A stretch of 64,000 nucleotides of DNA from Paraflavitalea sp. CAU 1676 (lineage in GTDB: Bacteria > Bacteroidota > Bacteroidia > Chitinophagales > Chitinophagaceae): positions 1 to 64,000 of the forward strand of contig NZ_JARHUJ010000001.1 of NCBI RefSeq assembly GCF_029223285.1, read 5' to 3'. The notes under the pieces are model-generated. The model was not told the origin of the DNA, searched no databases, and saw only the letters and a program-made list of their open reading frames with translations. Position numbers and translations under genes: made by a program. Of the stretch, positions 63,398 through 64,000 are shown in pieces; position 1 is the stretch's first letter, and each line of letters starts with the position of its first letter.

Positions 63398-64000
63398 ATG
63401 AAAAGGTTATTGGTGTTAGTGATGGTGTGTAGTCTGTTGTGCCCGGAAACCCGGGCGCAGCAGGCTCCATCAACCTATTGTAATCCCATCAATATTGACT
63501 ACGGGTATACGCCGATCCCCAACTTCAGCGAATGGGGGCGCCATCGTGCAACCGCCGATCCGGTGATCGTCAACTACAAAGGCGATTTTTATTTGTTCTC
63601 TACCAACCAGTGGGGCTATTGGTGGAGCAGCGATATGAACGACTGGCATTTTGTGTCCCGCAAATTCCTGAAGCCCTGGCACAAGGTGTATGATGAATTG
63701 TGTGCCCCGGCCGTTTGTGTAATGGGCGATACGATGCTGGTGTTTGGATCAACCTATTCGAAAAACTTTCCCATCTGGATGAGCACCGACCCCAAGGGTA
63801 ACCAATGGAAAGAAGCCGTTGATTCGTTTGAGATAGGGGGCTGGGATCCGGACATTTTCCTCGACGATGACGGCAGGCTGTACATGTACAACGGCAGCAG
63901 CAACCGCTATCCGCTCTATGGCGTGGAGCTCGACCGGAAAACCCTGCAGCCGATGGGTACCCGTAAGGAGATGTACCTGCTGGAAGATTGGCGTTATGGA
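63398..64000 (+). CDS. GH43-like glycosidase, cut by the window end
   Basis: At least 201 residues from the ATG at 63398 (63392 is two codons longer); the frame is open to the last base. A signal peptide (MKRLLVLVMVCSLLCPETRA) is followed by a five-bladed beta-propeller start of the GH43 type: CNPINIDYGYTPIPNF, then RATADPVIVNYKGDFYLFST, where the Asp of ADP is the conserved general-base position, then APAVCVMGDTMLVFGST and GGWDPDIFLDDDGRLYMYNG. It is the next gene of the PUL in the same direction. Specificity is unknown, and GH43 activity on beta-1,2-glucan is not established. Confidence 0.8.
   Translation, partial: MKRLLVLVMVCSLLCPETRAQQAPSTYCNPINIDYGYTPIPNFSEWGRHRATADPVIVNYKGDFYLFSTNQWGYWWSSDMNDWHFVSRKFLKPWHKVYDELCAPAVCVMGDTMLVFGSTYSKNFPIWMSTDPKGNQWKEAVDSFEIGGWDPDIFLDDDGRLYMYNGSSNRYPLYGVELDRKTLQPMGTRKEMYLLEDWRYG

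Overview
The window reads as chromosomal DNA of a Bacteroidota bacterium, most likely family Chitinophagaceae. The signs are two SusC/SusD polysaccharide utilisation loci, a protein with a type IX secretion (Por) C-terminal sorting domain, an ECF sigma/FecR anti-sigma pair in front of a SusC with an STN domain, a DUF6377 regulator, GH144-type glucanases, and few Shine-Dalgarno sequences. No rank below family can be claimed from sequence alone.

Layout. 1-291: the 3' end of an rRNA operon (end of 23S, 5S, terminator). 417-5882 (minus): a three-gene SMC-like operon, jetA-jetB-jetC (equivalent to mksF-mksE-mksB), with no jetD/mksG nuclease gene. 6075-9476: an SRPBCC protein, then a large T9SS-sorted repeat protein split by an in-frame TAG that replaces a conserved Trp. 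9497-13661: a tesA-like lipoprotein esterase divergent from an ABC ATPase and an FtsX-type permease, the same arrangement as E. coli tesA/ybbA-ybbP. 14124-16221: an LLM flavin oxidoreductase, a degenerate tandem repeat, and an unrecognised protein that may have a heme-oxygenase-like fold. 16471-28145: an alpha-glucan (starch-like) PUL made of a DUF6377 regulator, GH31, SusC, SusD, SusE/F-like and GH13. 28313-36940: mixed genes, including a GlxA-type regulator, a truncated SRPBCC remnant, a DUF1266 protein, a class I terpene-synthase-like protein with both metal motifs, a zinc-free MDR oxidoreductase, two small paralogues, a peroxiredoxin/DsbA/bestrophin operon and a VOC protein.

36948-44865 is visibly AT-richer and looks like an accessory island. 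Its left part (minus) holds a DUF1835-like protein and a tightly overlapping three-gene module: a stand-alone sigma region-2-like protein, an unknown 115-residue protein, and a RadC/JAB protein whose two zinc-binding His residues are both Asn. Its right part (plus) is a single-chain restriction-modification enzyme behind a small XRE regulator with paired operator-like sites, followed by a HEPN-motif protein and a two-repeat YegP/DUF1508 protein. The island lies on the 3' side of an intact tRNA-Asn, where integrating elements usually insert, but no integrase or att repeat is visible.

45564-51425: a hybrid sensor kinase, a Rieske protein, the GTPase HflX, an outer-membrane barrel protein and a CAU-anticodon tRNA. 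51694-64000: a second PUL with an ECF sigma factor, a 678-base repeat-containing gap, a FecR anti-sigma factor, an STN-bearing SusC, SusD, a LamG-like lipoprotein, two GH144-type glucanases and a GH43-like enzyme cut by the window end. By family it probably targets a beta-glucan such as beta-1,2-glucan.

Best candidates for something undescribed: the sigma2-like / 115-aa / JAMM-dead RadC module, the JetABC operon without a nuclease, the terpene-synthase-like protein and the HEPN-associated RM island.
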